Shown here one piece after another: positions 1-13,010 of a stretch of 64,000 bases of DNA. The notes beneath the pieces are model-generated. The model searched no databases. It saw only the letters and a program-made list of their open reading frames with translations, and was not told where the DNA came from. Origin of the DNA: Polydactylus sextarius (Eukaryota > Chordata > Actinopteri > Polynemidae); NCBI GenBank assembly GCA_016801845.1, contig CM028918.1, positions 19,032,001-19,096,000 of the forward strand, given 5' to 3'. Position numbers and translations under genes: made by a program. Numbering within the stretch: position 1 is the first letter of the stretch; every line of letters begins with the position of its first letter.

Positions 1-3000
1 TGACGAAAGTGAGACAGTTAATTAGCAGTAAACTTTTTTTTTTTTTCTCTATAACCGCCGTACTGCTTGTTCATAGATTCAGTCACTCTAAAAGACATTG
101 TTAGAGCCTCAGAAAATATGAAATCCTGTAGCTCCAACCAACAGTCCAACACTAACCCACAAAGCATATTCCCAATCAAGCACTTACTGAACCAGTCTGT
201 TCTGAAATTTTGAACACTGAAATATTTTTTGTCCATTGGACACAACTCTTTGCCATTTCACCCTCCATCCCCTACAGCCTGCAACTGATGGGTGTCTGAT
301 GCATCTTTTCATTAACATATGTGCCCTCATAACAAGTTCTATGAAAATCTTTGTACAAACTAGAGTTAAATTTTTCTGAACATGTCTAACAGTTGCACAG
401 AAGCCCATTGCAGATCAGTCTGCGTTTGGTATATAACTTCATCATGGATTCATGCACAACAAGAAAGCAAACAAATACATTCTGAAACATCTCTTCGCAT
501 CAGACAGGTATGCACAGAAAAAGAATATTATTGTAGCTCACAATACAGAGGAACACATCAACAGATACTGTGTTGCCAAGCAACGTAGCCTTCTCAGCTG
601 CAGCTGCTGTGGATTTAGTCTTGTTTATACATCTCTGCCTTTTCTACTGATTTATTCTGCTGGTAATTCCATAAAAAGTGGCAGCTACTTGATTCACATA
701 TGTTACATATTGAAAGTAACTCATTTCTTGCTCCCTGCCGATCATCGCCAAACCCCCCCACACACATCAGCTCTGGGTACAAGTGTCTAGAAGTGTCTGA
801 AGTGACCTTTAGTTAGCACACTTGACTTAACTTGAAACAAAGGATGTGTCATTTCGCATGATGTTGCTCTTAACTGTTACTGCTCAGCAGAATGTAAGAT
901 AACAGTTACGGCAACAAAAGCAGTGTGTTCATGGAATAATAATGTGAGTCACTGCCTGCACAAGATGACTGTTGAGTGACTAATTAATTGTATTGTTCTG
1001 CCTTTCTTACTTGTATTTGAAAGGAAAAAAAAAAACGGTTGGTAAATGTCTAGTAGCAGCTTTTGGTTGCGTTTCAGTCACTGTTTAATGTCTGTTGTCA
1101 ACAGTCAAACAGAAAAATGAAACAAATCTGTGTTAAAATGCTGTATGTGAACACAAAGGGTAGGAGAAAAACAGACAGATAAATGGTTAAAAACAGCTGA
1201 CTCAGTGCAAATTAAACACAGTGTCATCATCAATGTACTAATTATGGTAATGCTGTTTCACACACACAGTTTTCCCTTATGTCCTCAATTTTGTACAGTC
1301 CAGCCACATACTAGGTTTTAAACCAGTCTTTTTCCAAACCAAAGCACTCACATGCACTTCACTATGTGTGGCAACTGGTTTTATTTCAGTTTCACTGGAA
1401 AACATGTCCTAAAATTGCTTAAACTGTAGGCATACCATGCAAGTCAAAATAATTGCACACTACCAAGAGCCAGTGAATGATCCAGCTGAAGGGGATCAGC
1501 TTTAGTTACTGTTGCTTTCTATAAGACTTGTTTTAAGTATTTGGCACTTCCTCTGCCTGTCAAAATAACAGCCTCTCTCCTCAGCTTCTAGCAACAGAAG
1601 CTTAATCAGTTTCCACCGTGCACACGGAGTAACCAACAACCTGGAACAGAGTGTCACTGTGGCAGCAGGAAGCATTTATGCTGCAATACAGTTGAGGCAA
1701 ATAAGAGGAATTTTGCGGCGATTGGATGAAGAGCACTGTTACAATTCAAGTCTTCTTCATGCCTGGAAATGACAACTGGTTTGGAATTCACTTTGGTAAT
1801 GAAAGTTCTGCAGAGCTGGACTGCAATAAACACTGTGAAACTGAACCCCAAATGGAGCCTGATACTTTTAGAGATATTATGTTGTCATTTAGAGGAATTT
1901 CCTCTTGATTTTCCTCTGACTATAATCAGATACGCTATCCAAGATACTTCCTAGAAGTCCTGGACTTGAGCAAGACCAATACAATGATTAAAACAAACTT
2001 ACATGTATGTCACCAAGCCCCACAGCTTTTGCCTTTGAACCCAAGAGGTTTGAACTGCTTGAAGCAGGGATGACCTATACATGACAGACACAGCTCAATG
2101 TCTGTGTTGAATCTAGGTTGAAAATAGATGGTCTGGAAACTGTTTTTAGTTTATTTAGAAGTTATCTATGACTATATAATCAAGACCAGTTTATCACTAA
2201 AATGTAGATACTAAAGTGTAGTAGTTTACACAAAAGCGTGGCCATATTTTTTTTTGAGGTGTCCCGTTAGCAACCGGCAGTTTGTGATGGCACAGAATCA
2301 TTGTTCTTTATTTTCTGTAGGGTGTAGCATTATAGGCCTGTCACCAATCCACACTGCTTTCTTTTACTTATTCAAACGATAGTACTGCTAAAAGAGCAGC
2401 AAGCTGACCATGTAATGACCTTCAGTTATCATCACCAGGTATTAATAAATAGATAGATATTTCTGATCTTCTTATATAGGATGGAGTTTCCACTCCCACT
2501 CTTTCAGATACTCAACCTCAGCCAGTGTAATATGATGCTGTATTCAGCATTCAGTTTAAATGACCTGCATTCAACAATTATCCTGTAGTTCACCCTCAAC
2601 CAGTTCGGCAAAGATTTAAGTGGCAGGTTTCCAGGGTAGACAAAGCCTCAGGCATCAGAGGTTTAGGAGAAAGGAGTGTTTTTGTTTGGGTCCTCAAAGG
2701 GGCCCAAAGGCCGTCTGTCCCTCCCTATCTCCCTTCTGTCCTTGAGGAGGTGGAGATGTGGGGGGGGCATGGTGACTTTTGACACCAGGCATCTGTTGCT
2801 TAACCAAGAACCTCTTTCTGTAGCCTGTGCCATGTGCAAGCTAATACTGTAAAACACTTTCTCTTCCCAAGTGGCTTCTGACCCGTAACGCATGGCCCAC
2901 ACTTCTCGAATTAATGTCACAAAACATCAGAGGATTCAATTTATTTTTATAGGTCAGTGTTTAAAGGCTGTGTTTAAGAAAAGTTTAGAAAGTCACAAAT

Positions 3001-3250
3001 ACTGATCCACATTTACAACTTGTTTCATTGTAGGGAATTAGTTAATGGCTCTTTTTCCCCTCTGGACGATAGAAGCACATACAATGTACAAATAGGGGCA
3101 GTAGACACTTTTATTAAGACAAGTATGGACAATCTGCCTTCCCATACTATCCTGTAAAACTACAAATGAATAGTACAATCCACTATTTGAACAAGGGAAC
3201 TCCCTCAGTGATGCCAGTCATTGTAAATCTGTGTTTTTCCTCTTAATTAA
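1..3250. other. intergenic, no gene recognised
   Basis: Short random-looking open frames only, the longest about 110 codons, none with recognisable domains, codon bias or splice context. Contains an X-box-like palindrome at 572-584 and T runs near 40 and 3265. Confidence 0.6.
572..584. promoter_or_regulatory. X-box-like palindrome (RFX motif), single-base spacer
   Basis: GTTGCCAAGCAAC: half sites GTTGCC and AGCAAC separated by one A, fitting the RFX-family consensus. No gene start nearby. Confidence 0.4.
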
Positions 3251-3284
3251 ATAACGTGCTTCTTTTTTTTTTTTTTTAATTTAA

Positions 3285-3410
3285 TTTCTCTGCTTCACTG
3301 AGTAATCCATTCAGCAACACCACTGCTGTGATTAATGGCTCTGTTTCAAGCCGGCAGCGTGCTGCATCTGTTGTCCTCTCAGTCAGGGGGGGACGCACAG
3401 TCCTTTTGAA
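3285..3410. other. candidate conserved non-coding element
   Basis: Balanced-composition block with a homeodomain core (GTGATTAATGGC at about 3328-3339) set in AT-rich surroundings. Its look suggests constraint; no alignment available. Confidence 0.2.
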
Positions 3411-3920
3411 CTTGTAGGAGCAGAGATTTGGCCATGTGGACCCCAGTGGTATAATAGCCAGGACTTGAAAAAATGATCAAGCAGTTCATTCAGGAGCCAC
3501 ACTGAACATAGGTATGGTATGGGCAGACATTTTATTCTCTACAACATATGTTCCTTAGCAGTCAAAAAAAATAGCTCCTTAGCAGTTTCCATCAGAAAGA
3601 AAATCACTTCTTCCATATAGCTACATACATAGATGCAGTTTAATGTCATTTTCAGCTCTATAATCTGCATCCAGAATGAAGATGGTTCTCCCATTAAAAA
3701 CAACCAGCGGCCATGTATGTCATCAGGTTATTATGAACCAATTCCTTTTATTTTAGGACCCTCAGGGTGGAGGTAGTAGATCATCATTGCTCTTCATGGG
3801 TGATTTTATTCATGCTAGTGTGAAGCAGTGACATGTTAATAAATGATGTCATGTTTGTTCCACAGTCATTCAAGCTCATTTTACCTTAATGTTGGTCCAT
3901 TTTAAGGACTTAACCCCACT

Positions 3921-4172
3921 GTTACCAACTCTGTTTAACTCCTACTGTTTCCAACTCATACTATTCTCAATGCATAGTGTTCCCAAAACATTTTGTTCTT
4001 AACACATTCTGTTCTTTATACATTGTGTTCTTAACATATTTTGTTCTCAATACATAATGTTCTCAACACATTCTGTTCTTAACACATGCTGTTCTTAATA
4101 TACACCACTCCCAAAGTAACACATACTGTTGTTACACATATGGTTGTCAAAGTAACACATGCTGTTCCCAAA
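3921..4172 (+). repeat. degenerate minisatellite, 16-bp unit
   Basis: Unit close to TTCTCAACACATTCTG. Seven to eight units in a row between about 3963 and 4090 keep exactly 16-bp register, with more degenerate units on both sides. Confidence 0.8.
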
Positions 4173-5400
4173 TATCAAGAGAGTCGCCTGTCATTCTCAA
4201 AACCAAAATTACAATGAAAATTACATAAAGTGACATAACTGATGGCCTGAAAAATCCTTACACCTATTTCAGTGCTTAGACATGTCATTCAAGTTGGCTC
4301 TTTGTGTAGCTACACACCTGGTCACTCGTGTATCCACTATTCCTTCTCTGCATGGAACACTTTAGCCTCTATTTATAATTATCATCGAATGCCAACATGG
4401 ATCAATGGGCTAATTCAGCCTGACAAGGTAATGCAGTAAGCTACTCTGAGGGAAGTGAAGGGGTTTCTCCAGGAACTGGTCTGTTCACTGAGCCAGAGAA
4501 AGCTGTCAAGTGCACCATTAAGCCAGGTGCACGAACCAGTAAATCTGCCATGAGAGATGTTTTACAGATGTCTTATTCCACACACAAGAAAGACGGATGG
4601 AATGAAAGCAAACCAAGCATGGAAGGTTTTGAATAGTGTGTGTCAAGTATAAATCTCAGTGAAAGCAGGCTGTCCCTCTTCTCCAAGTGTTTATGTTAAA
4701 TTTCCTTTATTTGAACACAGCATTATTGGATCTGACACTGAAATCAAGCCAGTGGCATACTTGAAGTACTACTTAGCCAGTAATTTGCAAAGATAAATCA
4801 CTGAATGTTTAATGGTATTGTTCACGTCCCAGAGCACTGAACTGAGTATTAAGTGCTTGTGAGCAGGAAATTAAACGCCTACCACGACAATCTGACACTG
4901 TTCCTAATATACATGCCAGAAAATGTGTAAAGAAAGACTCTCAGCTAGATTGGCACATTTTGTTGTAGACCTTCTAACTTCTGTAACAGAGCACCTGCAT
5001 TTTCTCTCCATGACCACACAAAATACTGCCTCTAATGACTAAAGCATGTAATTCATCTGTTACAATGACGTAGAAATTAAAATATCTCATTTCGACCGAA
5101 TCTAATTCACAACAAACTTGGCTTTGGTATGAATTCATTGTTTTGGATGAAAACAGGAGGTGGACTTACATGTTTGTAAAAAGGTGTGGTGCTTCTCATA
5201 AAGGTCAGTCTCTGCTTTAGGGCAAAAGTTAAAATGAATCAGTCAAAACAAAAGAAATATGAGAAGCCTGGGTCTCCTGTGTGACTGAGCAGATTGTAAT
5301 TAAAGCCTAAAAACCTTACATATCCCTAGTTACGCATGCTGACAATATCTAACTGGGATTTAAACTGTTTTTTTTTGGCACTGCAGACCAGTGAGTTAAT
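4173..5400. other. intergenic, nothing recognised
   Basis: No coding or repeat structure beyond a short recurring word (ATCTGACACTG at about 4730 and 4891). Confidence 0.55.
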
Positions 5401-5404
5401 GATT

Positions 5405-5545
5405 TTCTTTTTGTCTCCAGGGCAGACAGACACATATTAGCCTGTAATCATCGCTGAGTTGTGTTTATCACTGGCATGTCTCCATTTCCTTATCAGATAA
5501 TCAGGTTATGATTCTCTCACCTCGTCCAGACAATGATGTCACACC
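5405..5545. promoter_or_regulatory. candidate enhancer with paired GATA and adjacent ETS-like site
   Basis: CTTATCAGATAA (5489-5500) holds two overlapping GATA sites in opposite orientation, preceded directly by ATTTCC, an ETS core on the minus strand; TGTTTATC lies 25 bases upstream. Such combinations occur in endothelial enhancers, and lama4 is endothelial; the link is inference. Confidence 0.25.
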
Positions 5546-7629
5546 CACTGGACCAAATTCAGGAAGTAGAATTTAATCTGCTGGTTATTACGTTACAGAT
5601 AAATGGCAGAGCAGCCAATGAAAACACATATATCTGGTAAATTTAATCAGGCTCCTTCACTGAATGTGGCACCCATGAAGTTAATGTGTTCCCACCTCTT
5701 AAACTATCTACCATCTGTTGCTCCTTTGGACTTTAGAGGACCACATTTGTCTCACCGCATGCTTGGACTTGTATGTTACTATGTTGGAAGATAAACACAA
5801 ATAGGCCAGAGGGTGCTGCCATTTGTCACAGTGTGTTAAACAAAACATTAGCAATTTAAAGTATTAGGAGAAGCACACATCAAATGGCATCCTGTCCTAA
5901 TGATATTTGAAATATCAACAGGGGACACTCCATATTGGACTTTTGCTCTCAAGCTGCTGGCACCACCGCCTGTCACAGGAGATCCTGACTTATTAGTTTA
6001 GAATTAGAAAAAAAAAAAAAAATTGATTGTTTTTTTTTTATTGTTATTTTTAGTTAATATCCAGTGTGTTTTGTGTAACTGAACTGTATCACTGTGTTGG
6101 ATTACTACAAAAATCTTAAGATGTTACAAGGACAAAACACAGAAAGAGAGTAAGAAAAAAACTTAATGTTATGAATAAATGCCACAGTTTTTCATGATGA
6201 TTCTTATAATGTGTTGTGTATACTTGTACTCACTGCTTGGCTTGAGCACTTTGATGACTGTATTTTGCCAACTTCCTGTTCTGTTTAGAGACTTTAGAGT
6301 CATTTAGTGCAAAAAAAATTAGAAGAAACTTTTTTACCTGTTTTACTTCACAACCTGCGATTAGAAACTGTACAAAACCTACATCCTGTAAATTTCATGA
6401 TCAGTGTCAGTGGAACTAGATACACTTTAATGTGATCCCATTCTGTGATGTGTAATCCGGCCGTAACACAGGATCCAAAATGCTCCAGGTTAAGTTTTTT
6501 TTCCCTGCTTATGTGTAATTGTTGTGTCCGAATGGCTCTTGTGCAGCACTGCTCAGCTAATGTTCCACTCACACTAGAGACACAATGTCAGATGTGTCGG
6601 GTCATTTTTATCCTTCCAGCCTGGCTCGCTGGTTCCCTCCGTGTTGTGTTAATGAAGAGAAAAATAGGTGAGTGGACCTGCTGAGCTGTTGGTTGGATTT
6701 CATTTTAGTAACTCAGTTTAGTAACTGATTCTATCTTTGCCACTTTTTTATACTTTCTTATTCTCATGTCAGACAACCCTGACACATGTATCTCCTATTC
6801 AAAGATAAGTTGGAACAAGGAAGATAAACTTTCATTTCATAACCTGTTCTGTCACGCTTTGTTCACATAATTGTTCCCTTCTCAGGGATTTGAAAAAAGA
6901 CATTTATCTTCCTTTAGCTCATTTGACGTACATCCTGGCAGGATGTAAAGGTCTCCAACAAAAGGTATGCAGAGAACCTCATCTGTGAACAGATAAGAAC
7001 CATAATCCAGCAGATAATGTGAGTGTAATAGCTACCTTTTACATCTACAGCAGCAGCGGATCCTCCACAGTTTAAAATATACCTAAAGCAGTTTGGTCTT
7101 TTTTTATGTCAAGTCAAGTCATGTTTTATTCACACAGTGTCCCGACTACAAAAATGTCACTACAGACTGTGTTTAAAAGAAAATTACATGCCGATCACTG
7201 TCATGGACACAGTAAAATATATACAAAGAATTTAAAGGGCCATCAATCACAGCCTTGACAGGACAATAACCAGCTGATGCTCTTTCACACCTACACTGTC
7301 GGTTTCCTACAGTGTTTTAACTCAAAACCTACTTACTCACTCATTTTCTGTATCTTTTAACTTAATTTTCATCAGCAGTTTTAGAGGAGTGTAGATACGC
7401 AAATACCTGCATGCATACAGGTAGCTGAGTACAACCTTGATAGCCTATGTGGACTGGTGTTGCAAATTAGCACTTGTGCTAAAACACTCAAACAATGCAT
7501 CTGGTTTGTCCAAAGTAATTGCTACGTCCACATCAAATAAACATTTAAATTAATAGTTGATATGGAATGTATAGTTGTGTTATAGCTTTTAATAGGATTT
7601 TGGCTGAAAACACTAATAACACTTACCTC
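5546..7629. other. intergenic, mostly unrecognised
   Basis: Holds A and T runs near 6008-6045 and a short relic near 7107-7150 (TCAAGTCAAGTCATGTTTTAT) that resembles a common fish repeat. A CTCF-like word GCCAGAGGGTGCTGCC sits at 5805-5820. Confidence 0.45.
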
Positions 7630-7806
7630 CACACGGAAAAATAGACTAGATTTCTATTTCCTAGTTGCAGCGTGGTGGAAGACGCGCTGGCCACACTTCA
7701 CGGTGTGAATGGTCAAATGTGTTAACATGCATTCTAAACGAAAACGGACACAAATCGCGTCAACCCTGCCCGCACATGCACATTTTTTGGTGTGAATCAG
7801 GCCTTT
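7630..7806 (+). repeat. decayed interspersed repeat
   Basis: Words such as GCGCTGGCCACACTTCACGG and TTTTGGTGTGAATCAGGCC recur in fish genomes as part of a non-autonomous element. CpG-derived changes suggest age. Family not identified. Confidence 0.3.
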
Positions 7807-9024
7807 ACCTGATAACTGATATCATTATTAATTAGATTATTATTAATTAGATTATTAATTACATTAGTGAAAAAATTACGCTCTTAGTAACACCGTTATT
7901 CCCATCGCTGCAAATGACAAATGACAATGACCTAAGCTACTATCCACATACTAGAGTCGCTACTGATACCTGAGTGAGAGAACCTCTCTCTGTGTCTATA
8001 CTCTGTGGTCATGTGTTTTCATATATGTTTTGAAAGGAACTCTGGAACTATATAATTAAAACACCCCAGTAATCACAGCTCGGTAAATCGACCAGAACAC
8101 AAATCAGGGATTGTTGTAAGGATATACGTTTCAATGAGGCAGCTTAGTGAACATCAGCAATCCAGTTTTGCCGGTCTAGTCTCAGATTTTATTACGTAAC
8201 AATTCACAGGATGTGTCACACTAACAAAAGCAGGAGGGTGACCTCATTCACACACTGAACACTCTGAACAAACACAAGAAGAGAGGGAGCAAAGCAGCAC
8301 CAGAGGTTTCCCATCGCACTCAGTGTGGGAAACACAGTGAGAGAGGGAGGTCACCTGATTGCTATAGAGCGAAATGAAGTCAAATATTCAGTGGCTGCTA
8401 AAAATAACACAGATCCCAGAGGCTCTTTAAATATATATTCGTATGTCTTGTGTATTATGGGATAAATGTTTAATCAGGATCTCCTCTGCTCTTGTACTCT
8501 GTTGCTCAGCTACTCTGAAATTTCTTTTTCCTATTTTCCTTGTCTTTAGGTTCACTGGTACAGCTGGATTGTGGGGATAAAGCAGCTTTTTAGTTTTTAG
8601 ACAAGGCCAGCAATTGTCATATACAGTAATTATTACAGACAGGTGACATATCTGACGTGACACTTGATGAAATAAAATGTTCTTCAACTCCAAAGCAGAA
8701 AAAAACTGAGACAATTTGTTATGAAAATCTACTGGAACTGGAAACCACTACACCACTTGTTCAGGGTCACAGTGAGGATGGAGCCAGTCCCAGGTGACTG
8801 TGATTTATATATTTAGTTTTGACCTGAAGTTGACTGAAATTTAATGGTTTGAATTATCACAAAGTTGAGTTTTATTATTGAATTTCAAATATTATTAAAA
8901 CTGAACCAGAATGGTAATAGACTTGTGTGTTCTGAGATTGCATTTTATAATATTCTTAATAGACAATAGCCATACATCTAATGATTATTTCCTGTCCTGA
9001 TCCACACATATAATGTATTTTCTA
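7807..9024. other. intergenic, nothing recognised
   Basis: Includes a small tandem of ATTATTAATTAGATT near 7827-7862. No gene. Confidence 0.5.
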
Positions 9025-9541
9025 TAGGGGTGTCCGATCATATTGGCCGACTGGTTATTATCAGCCCAATATCAGCATAGTTATGTAACATCTGTAAGAA
9101 TCGTTATCGTTTTTTTCTCAGTTAATGAAAACACAATAATGTAAACCGCCTGGGTTTCACCAAATGTGCAGGAATAAATGCTTGTGTGGTCCTGAGATCT
9201 TTACCTCTGTGCGACTGATGACCTCATCAAACCGCACCAGGAGGCAAAACAACAACAACAGTGTGTGGCTAGTCATGGCTAATAAGTTTGCTATCTCGTT
9301 GCTACACAAAATGATCACAATAGGGGTGTTTCCACTGCAGGAACCTCCTGGTAATAATACAGGAACTGAGGGGTTGGTGAGTGTCTCCACCAGAGGAATA
9401 GTTCTCAAAACTCAGGAACATTTTCAGGGCTGAAAAAAGTCCCTGCATATTTCGGTGTCTGTTGATATCGGAAGCAGAAAAAAGTGTTTGGACGATATCG
9501 GCATACAAATAACGTCAAAAAGTCAGTATTGGAGATCCTTA
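9025..9541. mobile_element. degenerate DNA-transposon-like element with a second element nested inside
   Basis: The outer part is full of ATATCGG-type words (GATATCGGCAT at about 9495, ATTATCAGCCCAATATC at about 9057) typical of a fish non-autonomous family, with weakly inverted ends TAGGGGTGTCCGATC and the complement of TATTGGAGATCCTTA. Inside, about 9332-9448, a GTTTCCACTGCAGGAACC start and AAGTCCCTGCA end suggest a later insertion. Confidence 0.4.
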
Positions 9542-12500
9542 ATTTTCTGTTTTCACACCACCTTCAGTCTAATAAATCTAGACCAGTGCAAGTGGCTTCT
9601 TCATTTAATCCCAGAAGGAGAAGGCAGGAAGACAGGTGTAAATATGCTTGAGATGTATTTCAAATTGTGTTCCCCAGATGTAACGTTCTGTGACAACAAA
9701 CATTACTCGTCAACATGAATATGAATTTCTTATCATGTGGCTCAAGACACAAATTTATAACACTGCTAGCCAGGCAACATGCATTTATATATTAGCCCTT
9801 TACAACCAAAAATGATCAAAGTATTTTACAATAAAATTGTGAAATAAATTAAATCAACAGAAATAAGAACCTAAAGTATAGAATGTACATAAAAAGAAAA
9901 ACAAAATGTCACAGTGCTACTGGATATTAAATTCATTCTACATGAACACATCTTCAGCTTAGATTTAAAATCAGTGCTGGTTCAGTGATGTTCTGTGGAA
10001 ACATAGAACCACCATCACAACGTTTTAAAAGGAATATGTAATAATCTCCACAATGAATTTAACTACAGTCATCACTTTAATTATGAATAATGAATATAAG
10101 TCTGAAACTCAGCGCTGAGGTGTATTTGCCTTTTTTTATTTCTAGTCAAAATCGAAAATGAAGGAAACACACTGGTGTGCTCTATCAGCTCATGAAATAT
10201 TGATGTCAAATGTATTGTGTATGCAACACCAGCCTCTAGATCTCCACAGTCTTCCTGGGCATATGAGCTTTGAAGCCATGTGAGTTGGTGTTCGCTGCCA
10301 GCCATCTGTATAGAGAAAAGAGTGGGTTATATTTAGATCTGCCTCGTATTCATTCGTGTAGATGCTCACCAGGGGAGTCTCAGCTACTATCAGTTCACTT
10401 CCTGTGTCTTTGTCATTCACAGGCTTAGTTACAGGTCGCTTCCTCCTGGAGCTGATTACATGCAAAGAGGTGATTTAACTTCACCTTTCCAAATATCTCC
10501 TGGAAAAACATACAACTACTAATTCTGTTGATTTGCTTTTGTCTTCTATGTTCTGACTGTTGAGAGATTACACTTCCAAATATGACATGTACTGGATAGG
10601 TTCACATGCAGTTATATTATATTGTTTCATGGTGAAAGAACTGTTGTCAGTAATTACACCAAATCTGAGCTCAACAGGCTGGAAGGTCTCTGAGGTAAAC
10701 AAAGGAATGGAAGACATATTGATTATTGCTTTTTTCTTTTAATAACTAAAGGCATCTGATACAGTTAAAGTTGCTGCAGTGCAAAGACACTAAATGTGTC
10801 ATATAATTATCTGAAGCTGAGGTTTTTTATCAGGCCTGAATGCACGAGGCTTTAGATCAGCGATATTCTGTTGTTATTATAGAGAAAAGAAAAAGCTTAT
10901 TATATGCAGAAAATAAACTTAAGGTTACAATATTGTGCATTGTATTGGCTTGTGTCACAGATCACTGGGACACATGATGGAACAGAGCCATCTTTCCCCT
11001 CTGCTTTTCCTTCTATGACAAACTGTGAAACGGTCTAATCCATGCAGCTGCTGTAGTTATGTTGTTTCTGTGTTTGTTGTTTTCACTGTAAACAAATGTC
11101 ACTGGTATTGGAAAGTTACAGGAGAAGCAGCCAAAGCTGACTAGTTTCACTTCTTGCTGTCTCCATGTGGTATTGCTGTAGTTGCCATGTCCTTGACATG
11201 TGGTTACATTTTTGAGGAAGCGCTTGTTAGTTTGAAAAAACAATGTTGATGTCAGTGAATGTAAAATACAAACCCAGCTTTGAGCTGTCAAGTGTCAGGA
11301 CACATCAAACTTCATGGCGGTTGAATCTCATAGCAATCAGGTTCATTTATAAAGCTAACTCTGATCTGTGATGCTACAGTCAACATATGCTGCTCTGACA
11401 GAGAAGTATGGATATAAATAAAATCTACAGGCACTTATCTAAAGAACAGGATATTATTAGAGTGAACTTCAGTAAATATCACTGTGGTTAAAAACAGCAG
11501 CTGTAACGACTGTCGCAATATTCAATTTTATCACTTCCTCAATCAGCAGACGCACACAGTCACCTCTCGGCCAGTTGTTCTGGTTTCATGTTTGGACCCT
11601 CATGTGGGGGCATTCCTGCATTCCTTCCTTATTCCATTCACCCCTGATCTGAGCCATGACCGTTGGTGTCTTCCACCGCCATGTGATGAGCGCTGAGGAC
11701 TTGTGGGTGCAGCCTCTGTAAATCACAGACCCCAGCTGCACTCTTGGATCAACTGCAGGACAAACAGGCTTTTGTAAAGTGTCTCTAACTGATTCTCCAG
11801 GGTGATGCACACACTGGTCGGTCTCTTCTGTGGTGGCATGCCTGAGTTATATGGAGTTTGTCCAACAAGGCAACTTAGTGGAGACAGTGACACAGAGAGA
11901 CCAGGATTGGTGATTTTAGAGCCGAAAGTTAAAAACAAATGTGAGATAAAGGTATTTGGTCTTGGTCAACACTTTTTTATTTTGCTGGAAAAAGTCAGAA
12001 ATGAGGAAGTGAGGAATTTGTTTTAGTCATGATTCCCTTTAACTGACCTTCAACCTGATGCAACCAGAGTTATTAATAACGGACCGATATTTAATGTTCC
12101 TACACTGTCATAAATATCTTTTATATCAGTTACAGGACAGAATATCCAGCATAAGGAACTTAATGCTCTGATATTATTCAAAGCTGCAACAGGTTGACTG
12201 GTTGATAATGATATTCAGATTGAGACATATTGTTTAGAAACAGCGGGTCCATTACTTCCATCCTATTACTCATAGAATGTCACCATTTTTTTATCAAAGG
12301 TAAGGCAACCAAACTTTTTTTTTCTGATTGTTTTCAGAATCAGAATCATCAGAATAACAAAGAAATATTTATATTGACCATGTCTGCAAGAGATTCACAA
12401 TAAACTTTAAGTAAAAAAAAACATTTGTTATTCTCCAGTAACCACTCCCTGCATACTAAGTATGATTAAAGTTTTTCTGGTTATGTTAAGACCACCCAGA

Positions 12501-12654
12501 GCACATAGTACCGACCGGGGAAAGATTGTGGTCTGTGTCAAATGCTGAAAAAGTCAACAGTGACTGGGAGCACATGACACATTACCTTTTCCTGTATTTA
12601 ACCAAAACCACAATGGTTCCCAAATCTTAGTGGACAGAAGACATCACATCAGTC
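9542..12654. other. intergenic with weak repeat relics
   Basis: 9784-9870 resembles the TTTATATAGCxCTTTACAA type of widespread fish repeat, and 12330-12380 the CAGAATCAGAATC type. No coding exon recognised. Confidence 0.45.
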
Positions 12655-12685
12655 AGTGTGCGTGTGTGCGTGCGTGTGTGTGTGT
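12655..12685. repeat. GT microsatellite with interruptions
   Basis: About 30 bases of alternating GT with GC interruptions. Confidence 0.75.
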
Positions 12686-12714
12686 CACGTCACACAGGAC
12701 AGGAAGAGATAGAG

Positions 12715-12985
12715 AGTTCAGGGCTGTGTAGGCGAGGAAAAGTATTTTGAAACCAATCCAGTATTTTTAGTATTTTACTGGGCCTGGGAAGATGTGGTCA
12801 GAGCAACAGGTGGAGGTGAGGAGAGTTCTGGATGTACTGAAGCTTAATGGTGGTTTTGTTAGGTCAGTTAAGGAGGAAAATACTGCAGAGGTCAGGAAGG
12901 TGTGGATAAGTTTTCTGGCTGGACAGGGAGAGTTAGAGGTGGATGGTGTTCTGCTGTTAAGGTGATGTAGTGATGACATGAAGTG
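12715..12985 (+). repeat. decayed copy of a widespread fish interspersed repeat
   Basis: Words AGAGTTCTGGATGTACTGAA and GGTCAGGAAGGTGTGGATAA are typical of a repeat found throughout teleost genomes, where an ancestral GGAGTTCTGGATGTATTGG form is common. The minus-strand frame through it is not a gene. Element class unresolved. Confidence 0.4.
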
Positions 12986-13010
12986 GAGGAAGTGGAGCTC
13001 GTGGAGGAGT

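Noticed and set aside
3921..4172. Minisatellite as a CRISPR array
   Set aside because: Units are contiguous and diverged with no unique spacers, and the genome is animal.
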